Shown here: positions 21,768-33,637 of the stretch, one piece after another
How the letters are laid out: every line of letters begins with the position of its first letter
Position numbering within the stretch: position 1 is the stretch's first letter
Assembly: GCA_039566865.1 (NCBI GenBank)
Contig: CM076945.1
Coordinates: 6,685,501-6,749,500, forward strand
Direction: 5' to 3'
From: Aurelia coerulea
Taxonomy: Eukaryota > Cnidaria > Scyphozoa > Semaeostomeae > Ulmaridae
DNA: 64,000 nucleotides
The notes under the pieces: generated by a model
The model's database searches: none
Told to the model about the DNA's origin: nothing
The model's input: the letters and a program-made list of their open reading frames with translations, nothing else
Made by a program: the position numbers and the translations under genes

Positions 21768-22690
21768 AGCCATTGTCACCCAGGGTTCTTTGCGGGCGTG
21801 CTACAATTTCAGACGGTCTGAAAGTCCAATTTGGCCTAAACGGAAACTAAGCATAGGGCTCAAATCTTTCAAATCTTTAAAAAGGTGGGTGTGAAATTCT
21901 ATTCCATTTTTCTTTGAATTGAATGGCTTGAAAGGAACTTATAGTACTTTGCTGTAAATACGCCGTGGAAATTTTTTGATATCTTGATTTTTTTCAAAAT
22001 GGCAACAATTTAATGATTTTTGAAAAAATTGATGGAAAGTTTTGAAAACATTTAATTCATCGTAAATCCTAAACCAAAGGACAAAAAGTCATATAACTTC
22101 CAGAAAACCATAGTTTATGAAGGCCTACAATATGGTGAAAAGCATAAATCAGTATCTTTTCTGGTTTAGGATTTAGAAAATTTGATGACGTCATAGCCTC
22201 AAATTTAATAAATGCCGCCATTTCGAAACTAATCAAGATATCAATAAATTTCCACGGCAGATTTACAGCGCTAAATTCCTTCCAAGCCATTTAATTCAAA
22301 GGAAACTGTTATAAAATTTTACACCGACCTTTTTAAAGATTTGAGCCCTTGGAAACTATAGATCCATACTGCAATATTTGAGCTGATAAAACAATTCAAT
22401 TCAACAGAACAATTCAACTGAAGTAAAACTTTTCTATCAGTCTAACTACAGCAGTGTGTATCCTTGGTGTCTGCAGAGTAGCCTCACTACACTACCCTCA
22501 ACTTACGCTCATCTAATTGAAGTGAATTGATGTTGTTGTTGTCGCTGTAGTTATAGCGTCCATCAGTCTATCAATAGCGATAACCTACGAACATATAATC
22601 AGTCTATCTACGGAGGCCAAATTTGATTTTCAGACAAACTGAAATTTCAACGTGCCCGCAAAGAATCCTGGGTGACAATGACTATCATTT
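21768..22690. mobile_element. Fold-back element with GAGCCATTGTCACCCAGG ends
   Basis: The left end (cattgtcacccagggttctt) and the inverse of the right end (cattgtcacccaggattctt) pair, continuing through ctttgcgggc and aatttggcc. An inner inverted pair at about 21860-22350 (tttaaaaaggtggg / cgacctttttaaag) makes a second hairpin. Relatives lie at 23728 and 56861. Confidence 0.75.
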
Positions 22691-23727
22691 TAATGATTAT
22701 TTGAACAACATCATTTTGATTCTTTTCTCAATTGGCTCTGCTTAGCCTAAAACCTAGCTTGTCTCTTCACATTCCCATGCGGTTTATTTAGCGAAGAGTA
22801 CTAGATTTGGTGCAACCGCTAAAATGTTGTTTTCAGTTTCGATCTGTCATTCCATTTCAAGCTAGATCAATGTCTAACTTTCCCTCTAATTCTTAAACTC
22901 AGTTATATTTGCTGTATCATAGTCAAAATTCTAAAAAACCAGAATAAGGAGATTACTGAGTTGCAAATCGCTTCTCTGTCTCATCGGTTGCAATATCCTC
23001 TGTGATTTCTTTCGGATATTTAATCCTATCACAGCTATAGATCTTTCGCAGAAATAGTTAGAATAAGTTTCAGCCCATCCATGCTTGGGGCTTTACCGTA
23101 CAGATCTGATCCTATATGGCCTGAGGCTTCCGTCACAGAGGCTGTCAACCAACCAAGCTTAAAGAACTGGAAGCGTGGTTTGCGCCTTCTTCGAGTTCTG
23201 ACAGCTCAGTTTCTTCTGCAACGGAGAGTGCATATATTTTTTATACATATTGCTAATGGAGCAAGTTGAAGTTTATTGTGCCTAAACAAGGCTCTTGCTA
23301 CAGAAGCTGTGTCAAGAAAAACGCCACAAATTTGAATTCGCCATTACACTCTTTTATTACCTGATTGACGTTTCAAAAACGAGGCAATGCAAGAATCTCG
23401 CCAATGCCATTGGCTAATCGCACAGTTCCCGCGGTTTTCCCGTAGCCTTGTATAATACGATACAAGGACGCGTTTTCGTCGCCACAGCAATTGCTTTAGG
23501 CCTATGAGATTTACAATAAACTCAAGCGACATACCAGTTACAAAATGGGTTTGACTAGATGATATAAGTCAGAATTAGAAGCTATCAGGTAATAAAACTC
23601 ATACTAACCGGTTTTGTGTTGTACTCGCAAGCTCGGTCTGTACTTTTAAGAACTCGGGCTTTATATTTTCCTGTTCAACACAAAACCGGTTAGTATGTGC
23701 ATATGATAGAATGATACGCGCTTGGTA

Positions 23728-24157
23728 TCAATGAGCCATTTTCACCCCTGCGACCTTTACGAGCACTCTGAAATTTAAGACTGTCTGAAAATCAAATTTG
23801 GCTCAAGTGGAAACCGTGGGTCCAGCGATTGAGCTTGATTGAACTGCGGCGATTAAACTTGATAGTTTTACTTTGGTGAGCTGCACTACAAGTTCATCAA
23901 CTGCACTGTGGATCTATAGTTTCCATCTGGGCCAAACTTGATTTTCAGATCGTCTGAAATTGTAGTTTTTTTTTCTTTCTTTCTTTTTTCAGTTTTTTAT
24001 TTTGAGTGGACGTAGGAAGCATTCCTAGCTACTTAAAGCTAATTTAAGCCCACTATGCATGCCGCATCCAGGCATGGGCCCCTAGTTTAACGTCCCTTCC
24101 GAAGGACATCTCTTAAAGTTTGCATGCAAAGGACTCTGGGTGACAGTGCCTCTTTAA
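23728..24157. mobile_element. Second GAGCCATT...CACCC element, with inserted SINE-like tail
   Basis: The ends pair less well than at 21768 (gagccattttcacccctg / inverse gaggcactgtcacccagag). Inside, 23962-24115 reads on the minus strand as ccttcggaagggacgttaaa, then a poly-A/GAAA tail. That is a motif common in animal SINE tails, so this part looks like a nested retro-insertion. Confidence 0.55.
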
Positions 24158-24240
24158 GCTTTGGCATATCAAACACGACATCTTGAGACTCCTAATTCCC
24201 TTGCATCAGAGGTGCAATATTAACAACCCTCTGCTAGCCA

Positions 24241-24241
24241 T

Positions 24242-24304
<63 letters not shown>

Positions 24305-24305
24305 T
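24241..24305 (+). repeat. (TTTA)n microsatellite
   Basis: About sixteen uninterrupted tetranucleotide copies. It ends next to a minus-strand LINE tail (24402-24644) and may be that element's 3' terminal repeat. Confidence 0.95.
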
Positions 24306-24401
24306 CAAGAGATCAATTTATTTAAGTTGGTTATAAGTTCTAGGTCTGCATTACAATCATGCGAACTAATTTACACCAACTGTTTACAAGAAAAAAGAAA
24401 C

Positions 24402-24644
24402 CTATGATACAAAAAAAGAATTTTTAACAAGAAAAAAGATGTTTCTCTGGAATACAGCAGCTGATGAAGGGCTCTTTATTAAATCAGGCATGCTGCTGCA
24501 CAAGAGGCTGCCTCTAAACTTAACAGAATCAATGCCAAACACAGTACTTTTCGTTGCAGGGATTTGTAATAAATATTTCGTCCTTAGGTCATATTTGGTG
24601 TCCTTTCTAATAAAACACTCCTGCCACGAGGCTTTGCGTGCCAC
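24402..24644 (-). pseudogene. LINE RT C-terminal tail fragment
   Basis: The minus frame reads KYDLRTKYLLQIPATKSTVFGID, VKFRGSLL and SMPDLIKSPSSAAVF, the closing region of CR1/L2-like RT proteins. A close relative lies at 58655-58962. Confidence 0.65.
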
Positions 24645-24958
24645 GAATTAGGAACCAATACGAACAATGAATGTTTACATCTCTTAACGTTTGTCCCATA
24701 AGGCTTGAAAAGGACACAAAGAACAGACGAATCTGCTTTCCACTGGGCGTCTTGGACAACCCATTTTCTTCTCTGTATCAACTGTAACTTGAATTTTCAC
24801 TCGTTATGCAAGGAGCAATCAAAAAACAAAACACTGGCCTAACTTCGCAGACTTTCTGATTATCTAAAAGTCCCTTCGCAGTGCATTATGGGACAGCAAC
24901 AGCGTGCAAATCCTCTTGGTTAGCAGAGGTTCTTTAACGTCATTCCGTTTTTTAACAG

Positions 24959-25139
24959 GTTTGAAGTGGATCCAAGGCTAGAGAATTTCACATCACGGAT
25001 AGATCGAACAATGCGAGCTCGTGAAATCAAAATATCAGAAACTGATGAAAAGAAAGAAGGCGAAAAACAAGTTGGTGACAAGGAGCAGTTTCAGAGAATT
25101 TCACCAGAATATTTCTATACTGCACCTGGTGAGCAATAA
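24959..25139 (+). CDS. Cytoplasmic tail exon (possibly terminal)
   Basis: The acceptor tttttaacag is joined in phase 2 to the TM exon. The frame reads KFEVDPRLENFTSRIDRTM, then REIKISETDEKKEGEKQVGDKEQ and FQRISPEYFYTAPG: a charged, soluble tail. At 25129 a good donor (gtgagc) would continue the gene in phase 1. Read through instead, the frame stops at TAA 25137-25139 after PGEQ. No further in-phase exon was found to the right, so a terminal exon is possible. The tyrosines in EYFYTAP are candidate phosphorylation or adaptor sites (inference). Confidence 0.72.
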
Positions 25140-27028
25140 TTTATCGTAGAGTTGAATTTCGATATGCCAAGAAGTTCACTGCGAGTTTTTATGTTTTTGA
25201 GGAGACGACGCTGGCATCACCTAACAGGGGGTCATTCCCCATGTGCGGATTTGTGCCTTGAGAATTAGTATATTTTTTCATATAATCTATCTTCTTAGTA
25301 GTAATGCTTTTAGCTCAAGCAATGGATTGTGCTAGTTGTAATGAATTTTGAATAATTGAACAATTTGAATGGAGTTAGCACATGAACCTAAGTTTTCTCG
25401 TTGAACTGAATTGTTTTAGTATGAATAATTAACAATGTTTATCATAGTGATACGTTTGATCGAGAAGTAAAGGAGAGAAAACGATGCTTCGTGTGCTAAG
25501 TCTACGCTTTGAATGTAATCTTGCAATTTTTAAAATCAGTCATCGGAGATATTTTAGAAATGACATTAGTTTTCAATGCTGAATAATTTCATAATTTTTA
25601 TTTGGACTCCTGTTTAAGCAAACATTTTGAAAAGTCCTCTGATTCATGGTGATGCTTTAAAATAGAGGAACAAAAATGATGATTTGAAAATACGGACAGG
25701 GGCCAAATAGATGTTTGCTGAATGGACTTATATTTTTTACAGTTGTAGAATCAATGTGATGAGACCGAACGATTAAAAATAGATTTGAGGATTGTTTTTC
25801 GAAACGAAATCTTTTGAAATTAGTCGTCCATTTTATTGGGCAGTTGGATGCTGATTTTTGACTGGTATTTGTTTGCAGGTATGTCCTCCCCTTGCAGGTG
25901 ACAGAAGACATTGGTGCTTTTGCAAATATCTCTGTGTTCGGTGGTAGGATACCAGACAATTTGGCACTCAGTCTCAAAAAGAAATCGAAGTCCATTTAGA
26001 CAAAAAGTCAAAACGATTTATGTCATTCTTTCCAAAAAATCAATTTTTGTTTGTTCGGTCTGAAATATTTTTTACTTATGGATGTAAACATACACATTTT
26101 TACTGTTGAATAATGGCTTTTTGCTAGCCCGTTTTATATACATACACACATACAACGCGTCAACGCTAGTATTATGCAATAATATATTTTAGTATTACTT
26201 TTTAAGTATTTTGTGGTATACTTGCGCTTTATAAGAAATGATGTAAAAGTTACTTTGAAATCTTCGCTGTTTCAAAATAAGCTTCACAGTTCAACCTTTC
26301 AAATATTTCAAAGTTAACTATGGGATAATGAAGAGCCGTGTCCAGATTTTTGGGCAAATATCGAAGACCTAATCATTTTACGGAAGACATTCGTTAGTAT
26401 ATGCTTTGATGTGCCAGATAATTTTCACAAGTAGCATTGCTTCATTCTCGAGAATGTATGGACCTTTGAAGGGGTTTCTTGCCTGCCTGGGCTCTTAGCA
26501 TGCGATGAAATCGTTTTCACGACCAATTCATTTCAGAGAAAAGTAGAACGTTACTTTTCCTATTTTTGTCTTTAAGCAATGCAAAGAGAAACTCGATGCG
26601 CGATCTAGAATAGAATAAAGGTGGTCGATGACGCCTTATTGGAAGTATTCCAGTTGTACACAGATCCTCTTTCCACTGAATAAGTCTTGTACAAAGAACT
26701 ACTTTCAGGCCTTCTTGTGCAAAGAAATGTTTCTCCCTTTAGGTTTCGTGTCCCTACTTAGCCCCAGCGATGCTTTCAAAGTATCTTCAGCAGTTTTTAA
26801 ATGCACTTGGCACCTCATCTTTCATTTTAATTTTATATTCTAACGGTATACATACATATCAATGCACATCAATGCATATTTGTCATTCAACCTGCTGCCT
26901 TCATTTTGCGTATGCTTTTGCCTGGCATGCAAATTTAGATAATAGTCCTGTAGAATCGTCAAGAAAGATGTAGCTTTGCGCAGATATTTCTACCATGCAG
27001 GATAGATAGGACACTGGCACTTCGTCGC
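25140..27028. other. Downstream flank with no clear feature
   Basis: AT-rich sequence with no exon, LINE or paired ends that I could recognise. An aataaa sits at about 26613. If 25139 is the stop codon, the 3' UTR would lie here. Confidence 0.4.
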
Positions 27029-27252
27029 AACTGTAGACTTGCCCCAAGTCTATCTCTTCCGTCCGTCTACCGTTCCCTGTACAGTAGTTCCTGGATCTGC
27101 CATTTCCTAGATCCGCCATTCCAATGTTCCGTTCAGAGAGCTCTCTTGACGGAATGTTGGAATGGTAGATCCATGAAATAGCGGATCCAGGAACTGCCGT
27201 AGAAAGGGAACGGTAGACGGACGGAAGAGATAGACTTGGAGCAAGTCTATCG
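27029..27252. mobile_element. Near-perfect palindrome, ~224 bp
   Basis: The arms mirror around 27140/27141 (agagagctctct). They include gtagacttgccccaagtcta, tctcttccgtccgtctaccg and ttcctggatc, with few mismatches. The outer gacttggagcaagtc is shared with the palindrome at 40912. Confidence 0.75.
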
Positions 27253-27430
27253 CAACTGGGACTGACATCTCATCTGGAATTCTGACCAAATGCGCTGAGA
27301 ACTGCAAGGCAAGAAAGAAAAAGAGTATGCGATTTGGCACTTCTCTGAAATCACTCTATGTTTGTTAACTCTTGGCATTTATTTACAAGGTGTACTCCCA
27401 TCAGGGCGGATTTCCATCTACTATTTGCCA

Positions 27431-27735
27431 GCATAGCAGGAATCACTCAAATGTTTCTGCCGATTCTTGCTCGTGGCCCATGGCCGAAACCTCCAAAGCC
27501 TCATTTTTACGGACCAATCAGACGACAAATAAGACAAAAGAAACCCGTGAAGATTTTTCTAAATTTTATCTACCTTCATAAACTGCAACCAGGACAAAAA
27601 ACTGCTAGAAATTCCCGAATTTTTCTGAAGATATCTACCGTTCAGATGTTTGGTAATACAAATTTGGATGCCGGTTAAAATATCTCCAGGTTTCGTGGAG
27701 TTATTGCCTTTCCAATCCACGCACAACCGTGATTC
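27431..27735 (+). mobile_element. Monomer copy of the GTGGCCCATGGCCGAAAC family
   Basis: Matches the left arm of the element at 57120 (gctcgtggcccatggccgaa, accaatcagacg, ctaccttcataaa) but continues past its hinge into gtttcgtggagttattgcc. It carries no inverted second arm. Confidence 0.7.
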
Positions 27736-27835
27736 GTTGAAAGCCAAGAGATTCTCGAAGGGATTATTAGCTATCAATTGAAAATTTGAACCTGTTATGA
27801 CCTTCTCTCAGAGCGCACATTTTTTGGAAGTTACC

Positions 27836-28145
27836 ACGGGTACCCGGGGGGTGTACTTGAATTTCAATTGTACGGGGATGTGCACTCCAAGAAAAAGAAT
27901 TTTCACCCGGCTTTAGAAATTTTCCCTTGAAATGATAGCCGGCTTTAGAGAAAATCAGCGAAAAGCATACCCCAAAACGTAAAATTTCGTCGAAAAACAA
28001 TGAAATAACACTTTTGGCGTCCGGCTTTAGAAAGATTGCCTTCTTTTGATACCCGACGTTAGAAAAAAGAGGCGAAAACGATACCCGGAAAGGAGTGCAC
28101 ATCCCGTCAGCAAAATATACTAAGTAGCCCCCCCGGGCACAGGTA
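27836..28145. mobile_element. CCCGGGGGG fold-back element, copy 1
   Basis: The ends pair (gtacccggggggtgtactt / inverse of agtagcccccccgggcac) through ggggatgtgcactcc. The middle holds diverged copies of acccggctttagaaa in both orientations. Confidence 0.65.
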
Positions 28146-28570
28146 CAAGGAACTTGATTACTTAGAATTGTAGACGTTTTCCTAGAATGTGCAAGAATTT
28201 GCTTGGATAGAATTACAGACCTTTTCCTGGACGTGCAATGTAACATGCTCCCCCCCCCCCCCCCATGGGTGGGACGCCGCATGGGTCGCATGGGTGGGAC
28301 GCTGCAGGTGCAGAAAATCTTGAAATTATCTTGACAAGGAAAGGAAAATTTGCCTGTTATTTATGATGGGACTTTATGATTTTCGACCGGGAGGCAAAAG
28401 AAGCAAGGTGGCAAAGAACCCTTAAAACTCAAACTTCTCGGGGAAACAAATTTTCTTGGTGGGTCATCCTTTTACCTTAGTGGGGCATCGTTTCAGGGGG
28501 ATCGTTGCTGGGGGTGTAATGACCTTACTCTGTGTCAGATGCCATTTTGAAAGTTCTGTTATTAAGGTCT

Positions 28571-29394
28571 ATCCCGGGGGGGGGGGTGCTTCACTATCGA
28601 ATCAGACGGGGATGTGCGCCAGTTTTGGGTACTTTTTGGCCTGAAAATTTTGGAATTGGGGTATACTTTTACTGGAAAATGTCTGTGATTGGGGTGTACT
28701 TTCACTTGGAATTTTCTGGGATTGGGGTCGACTGTTATACTAAAAATTCTGGTAATGGGTGTTAAATGTCCCCAATTGACTCAGAGCAGATTTGTTCTGC
28801 TTGTGACTATATATGAGAACATATCCTTACTTTCGCCTTGAAATTGAATGCCCCTTTAACGTTGAATTGTTTTTGTTACTTCTTCAAAATTCTGGGATTG
28901 GGTATAAATATCTGACCTATATTCTGGGATAGGGTATCAATATCTGACCAATATTCTGGGATTGGGTCATAACAGAAATCCTGGCGGCGCACACCCCTAT
29001 AGGAATTTACACTCTTTTTTTAATAAGAATATTGTTTATAGGAATATTCAGGCTCTGAATCATCCAAATTTTAAGAATATTCTAAGAATATTGCTCAGCC
29101 TCAGCTCGCATATTTGTGTCTATTTTCCAGCAGTTGCCTGTTTTGCGATGTTCATAACATTCTTATTGTTACAATTGCTTAAATTTTTCTTTCGTTCGAC
29201 CATTTCTTCATAATGATATGACACTTCTTTGAACTATGTTCCCCTGAAACCATATCAGATTTGAAAAAATAAGAATACTTTAAGAATATGTTAAGGCTCA
29301 AAACGAAAAATTTCTTAGAATATTGAGGCTGGAAAAAATTTATAGTATTCTTATAAAAAAGTGTATTGTGAAGTACCCCCCCCCCCCCCGGGGG
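28571..29394. mobile_element. CCCGGGGGG fold-back element, copy 2, with nested hairpin
   Basis: The left end (cccggggggggggtgcttcac) pairs with the inverse of the right end (ccccgggggggggtacttcac). Inside are repeats of gggattggggt. Positions 29009-29364 interrupt the right arm. Confidence 0.6.
29009..29364. mobile_element. Fold-back nested in the CCCGGGGGG element
   Basis: The ends acactctttttttaataaga and inverse (tcttataaaaaagtgt) pair. Inner aatattcaggctc/gcctcaatattc-type pairs support a hairpin. The host element is continuous when it is removed. Confidence 0.55.
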
Positions 29395-29399
29395 ACTGG

Positions 29400-30690
29400 G
29401 GTCTATCTTATTTTTACAGAGTTAATTTTCACAGTGCTATCTTATTTGCCAAAAGATTTAGCTTTTTATGACTCAATCAATGTTTAAAGGCTTTCAGGCA
29501 ACCGGCGTGCATTGCGATCGTTTTGCTTTGTTTTTCGTTGGATTCCATTTTATCCAAGTTCAATGTTTAACTTACAGAAGGAAAACATAAACAAGAAGAT
29601 AGACTTGTAAAGACATGAAATGGATGGCATAGAAAGAGTGAATGAATTTATTTTCAACAACATGATTAATATTATAAATGCTGCCGTTAGAAACAGTTCA
29701 TCATAAAGTATTTTCCCACTGTCATCGCGATTAACTTTTATGATCGTGGTCATGTTGCCTAGCAAGATCGCGTTTGATCTTCTTAAAACTTTTTGATCAA
29801 ATTTCCTTATTTTTGATCCAGTCCCACTGGGCAACAGTCTATATTGTTCAGATCCATCATTTAGTCGTTCTGGAATGCTGCTCTGGTCTTTGTGGGATTT
29901 CTCTAACAATTTCCTACTTCCCGATCGAAACAACGTTGATTATTTTAGTATTTTGTTCCTAGGAGAGTTATCATCTAATGCATTACATAACGGACGTCCA
30001 AAACAACTATTCCTGTTTGAAAACTCGCCGAAATGTTATTAAAAAGCCGATCTTCAATTTTCTGATTTTTAGCAGGTATGGATTGAAGACCAAATTATTT
30101 TTCCAGGCAGAGCTGATCTTGTGATTGGTTCTATAATTAGTAAATTTAGCTCTTTTTTGAGCTGGCCGGTTTCAAGCTTCTTGTTTGGTGATAAATGTGA
30201 GAAACAAATGCAAATTATTATTGTAAACTTGAAGGGTACCCTTGTGAAAATTCTCAAGATAATGGCTCTTAGGCAAGATTAACGACGTTGCTCTCAGCGG
30301 ACCAGAAGCTCCAGAGAAAGCTAAGGGGCTGGGTCACATAACCGTAAACAAACCTGTTATCTCTATAATCTATACTAGTAATAGCTGCTGCTAAAGTGCC
30401 CGCGCTTTTGAAAAAGATTAGTAAAAATAGGTAAGAGTTTGCCAGTGGAATCCTCAAGTACCCAGAAAAACAGCTTGGGTTTCAGACAGGCCCAAACGCC
30501 TCGTGACTTGAAATGCGCGAACGAGCCTTTGTAGACTTTTTCAACTCGCATAGAAACCATAGGGGCATTGAATCTTGAACAAAAGAAAATTTAGCGGAAA
30601 GACAATAGCAAGATCAATTGAAACCGCAGATTTTGGCGTTTTCGAGTCATTCTTACAACAATCACTATCATTATTACTATTATGTCTCTG
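29400..30690. other. Stretch with no clear feature
   Basis: No recognisable exon, LINE motif or paired terminal repeats were seen. Confidence 0.35.
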
Positions 30691-30699
30691 CCAGAATTT

Positions 30700-31020
30700 C
30701 TATTGTTCAAGGTTCAGTGCCTTATCGGTTTGTTTGTGGCCATAACTCCGCCAATCCTGTAGATAATTTAACCGGCATCCAAACTTGTACACCCAAACAT
30801 CTGGAGAGTATATTTCTTTAAAAAAATTCGGGAAATCTCAAGCAGTTTTTTGTCCTGGTTGCGTTTTATGAAGGTAGCTAAATTTTAGAAAAATCTTCAC
30901 GGGCTTCTTTTGTCTCCTTCGCTTTTTAGCTGTCTGATTGGTTCGTGAAAATGAGGCTTTGGCGGTTTCGGCCATGGGCCACGAGCAGTCGGCTATGTTC
31001 GACCAATGATTCCCATGCTT
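30700..31020 (-). mobile_element. Second monomer copy of the GTGGCCCATGGCC family, inverted
   Basis: Reads as the inverse of 27431-27735, including the part beyond the hinge (taactccgccaatcctg). Ends with tcggccatgggccacgagc. Confidence 0.7.
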
Positions 31021-31192
31021 TCCGTCTCTGGTTACTTTTTCACATCCCAGGGAAAAGCCATTGTGTTAAAGGGCATGTATCGTGAACCCGATTGGCTAAT
31101 GTAATACAATTATCTCTTTTGTTTAGTACAAAGAACGGAACCGAGGCTGCATTTTTACTGCAGTAAAAATTCATGAAGGAGAAATAAAAAGT

Positions 31193-31499
31193 CAGTGGCG
31201 GATTTAGGGGGGCAAGTGGGGGCAATTGCCCCCCTTCACGATGAAAATTCAGCTTGGCGCCCCTGTTTTGGTGAGAAAAGCGCCCCTCATCCTGACTAAT
31301 GCATAATTTTCTAACTGTTTCGATTTAAATATGGGGGAAACATGTAAATCAAGGCGTTATTTAGTAGTAAATCAAAGACTTTTCTTCTAGAAGTGTCCAA
31401 AAATTTTTCGCGCGCCTTCGGCGCGCATATATTCTATTGTATTTTTGGCGCCCCCTTTTCAAGTTTCCCCCCTTCAACTTCGGGCTGGATCCGCCCCTG
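31193..31499. mobile_element. hAT-type MITE (CAGTGGCGGAT ends)
   Basis: 307 bp with ends cagtggcggatttaggggg and inverse of ggctggatccgcccctg. The interior has ggcgccccc runs in both orientations. The 8 bases on either side do not match, so the superfamily call rests on the ends alone. Confidence 0.6.
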
Positions 31500-32079
31500 G
31501 TTGTATCAACCAACTGCTATCGCGATATATGCCCTTTAACTCCTCTTCACTCTTTCTTAGAAATACTCATATAGATCCTTTGTTGAAATGTCAACCTTGT
31601 CAAATTTTTTAGGGCTTGTCATTCAATTGATACAGGTAGATTCTTGCCATGCGTTTTGCCAAACCCTCTTTCGCCGTATGACCAGCTGCAGAAATCAAAT
31701 TATCAAGGTATGTTCGTGCTAATCATTAAGATATAATAATTGCTTATTTAATAATGATGCTCTCTGAACTATTTTTAGTTTCAAAGAGTATGCGAGCGAC
31801 CATTGTTCCTGATCCCTCATCATGAACGCAAATCCACGTGGTAAGAAGGTTGCGCCTTTTGGAAGGCTTTGGAACACTTGTTCAATTTCTTTTCTGTCGA
31901 ATTTGAGAATTTTTGCGCGGCCGAGGCTTTCTCACAACCCATGGGGAAAGCGATAAAGTTACCTTAGGCCCCTCATACGTATTTATTTGAGTTATTTACG
32001 AATTATGTTAAGTTACGAGTCACTCTTTGAAAATCACAAAGGTGCATTGGCATGGAATACGTAACTGAAATTGGCAAGT

Positions 32080-32395
32080 ATTTTTTATGTGAAACTAAAA
32101 ATTTGAGCCAGGACCTACTGAAAGTTCTTAAAATCGTCAGACTTTGAGGATTGAAAGTTCTTACGAGTTTCTTAAAGATTCCAAAGCAATCTTCAAATCT
32201 TGATGTTTACTACCTGCCAGTGCCACTGTTGAACACTTCGAAATAAAGTAAAACTTTGCTAAAGGACTATTTTATCAAACAACTGTGTATTTTCTTAAGC
32301 TATACTTTTCCCAGTACTGGAGTTTCTTCACTTTTTGGCGATTTGAGAGTCGAGTTTCTTATAAGCGGTTGTTTACAAGAAGAAATATAATATGT
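32080..32395. mobile_element. Element of the TTTCTTATAAGAAAC family, diverged copy
   Basis: Carries gaaagttcttaaaatcgtcaga and, at the other end, cccagtactggagtttcttc and gagtttcttataagc. These blocks also occur in the fuller copies at 59351 and 59998. Confidence 0.5.
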
Positions 32396-32599
32396 GTAAT
32401 TGATACTGATATTGAAATTATGTTAAAATTTTGTTAAATTATGTGATGCGAGAGTAGGCACAGACTGGGGTTTTTCAGATTTTTCCTTCATGAAACCTGA
32501 GAAACGCCGAGGGGGCCACTCAATACATTAATAAAACTTAATAGACATAACCTCAACCAGGAAGCCTTCCGGAGCCCACGTTGTCGGAAGAAACGACTC

Positions 32600-32770
32600 T
32601 TACGCTTGCAGATTCCCAATTAGAGAGGCCCCCTAAGGGATCTCGGGCTCCGAGTCTCCGGGGCATATTTCTATGGGCTCCGGGCTCCCAAAGGCAAAAT
32701 TGTCGTGCTCCAGGGCTCCATTGCAGACTTTTCAGGGCTCCAGGGCTCCACTTCTTAAAATTAGTCAAAA
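32600..32770. repeat. GGCTCC-rich repeat, inverted relative at 37650
   Basis: Several copies of gggctccagggctcca with a ggcccccta end. The stretch 37650-37800 holds the same blocks in the opposite arrangement (ending tttgggggcctcatta). Confidence 0.45.
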
Positions 32771-32907
32771 AATGATTTCGTCAGTTTTAGCAAGCCGCGT
32801 AGTGCCAGACTGCACTCGTTGTTTCTTGAGCGAGAAAGTGCAGTTTGTGGTTTAAACTGGATATGCGCAACTAAAACTGATAACAAGCACGAGTCCCCTA
32901 GAAAATA

Positions 32908-33502
32908 CCAGATGTCTCAAAAATGTATACAAATTTGGTTGACTCCGAATTTAGCTTTAACCAATGGCTAATCACTCTCAAAATGTTTCTCGATAGTTAC
33001 CTTTAACGTAGATACCTCGTTTGTTGGTATTGGTGCTTCTTGAAAGCTCAAATTTGGGTGCACTTGCCAAGCCAAAGCTTTTGCCTTTTGGCCTAACCAA
33101 ATTCCTGAAGCACATCGAAATCAAGATCGAAATTAAGAACTGAAATTAATGAAAAATTAAGAGACTTTCCAATAGGTGACTGGGGGGGGGGGGTGACTTC
33201 TGGAAAACAGAATAAGACAAGATCCAACATTGTTCAAATTTCATCAAGGCTATCGTTGATTTATACGCTGTGCCTTAAGAAATTGCCTAGGCCAAAAGGC
33301 TAAAGCTCTGGTTTGGAGGAAGAGGCAAATTTGAGCTTTCAAGATTAACTTGTCTGCTCTCAAAGCACCAATACCAACAAACAAGGTATCTATATTCAAG
33401 TTAACTATCAAGAAACATCTTTAGAGTGATTATACATTGATTAAAGGTAAATTCACAGCGCTGGATTCAATCAAATCCGTATACATTTTTTGGGACACCC
33501 GG
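32908..33502. mobile_element. TA-flanked fold-back element C (CCGGGTGTCCC ends)
   Basis: The right end, read inverted, is ccgggtgtcccaaaaaatg; the left end is ccagatgtctcaaaaatg. TA borders both. The arms of about 250 bp share ccaataccaacaaacaaggt (inverted in one arm) and aaagcttttgcc-like blocks. Confidence 0.8.
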
Positions 33503-33637
33503 TACTTTGGGTTATCTTGGTATTGTTTTTGAGCTTTTGAGCTTTTGGGGTTAATGCATCTTGTGAAAAACGGGAAGACCACTCTATCGATGATGGCATC
33601 TTATTCTTTCATCTGCTGAAACCAATAAGTTCCTTCA

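Noticed and set aside
27767..28291. 174-codon minus-strand protein
   Set aside because: Spans the CCCGGGGGG fold-back and its subrepeats; composition follows the repeat.
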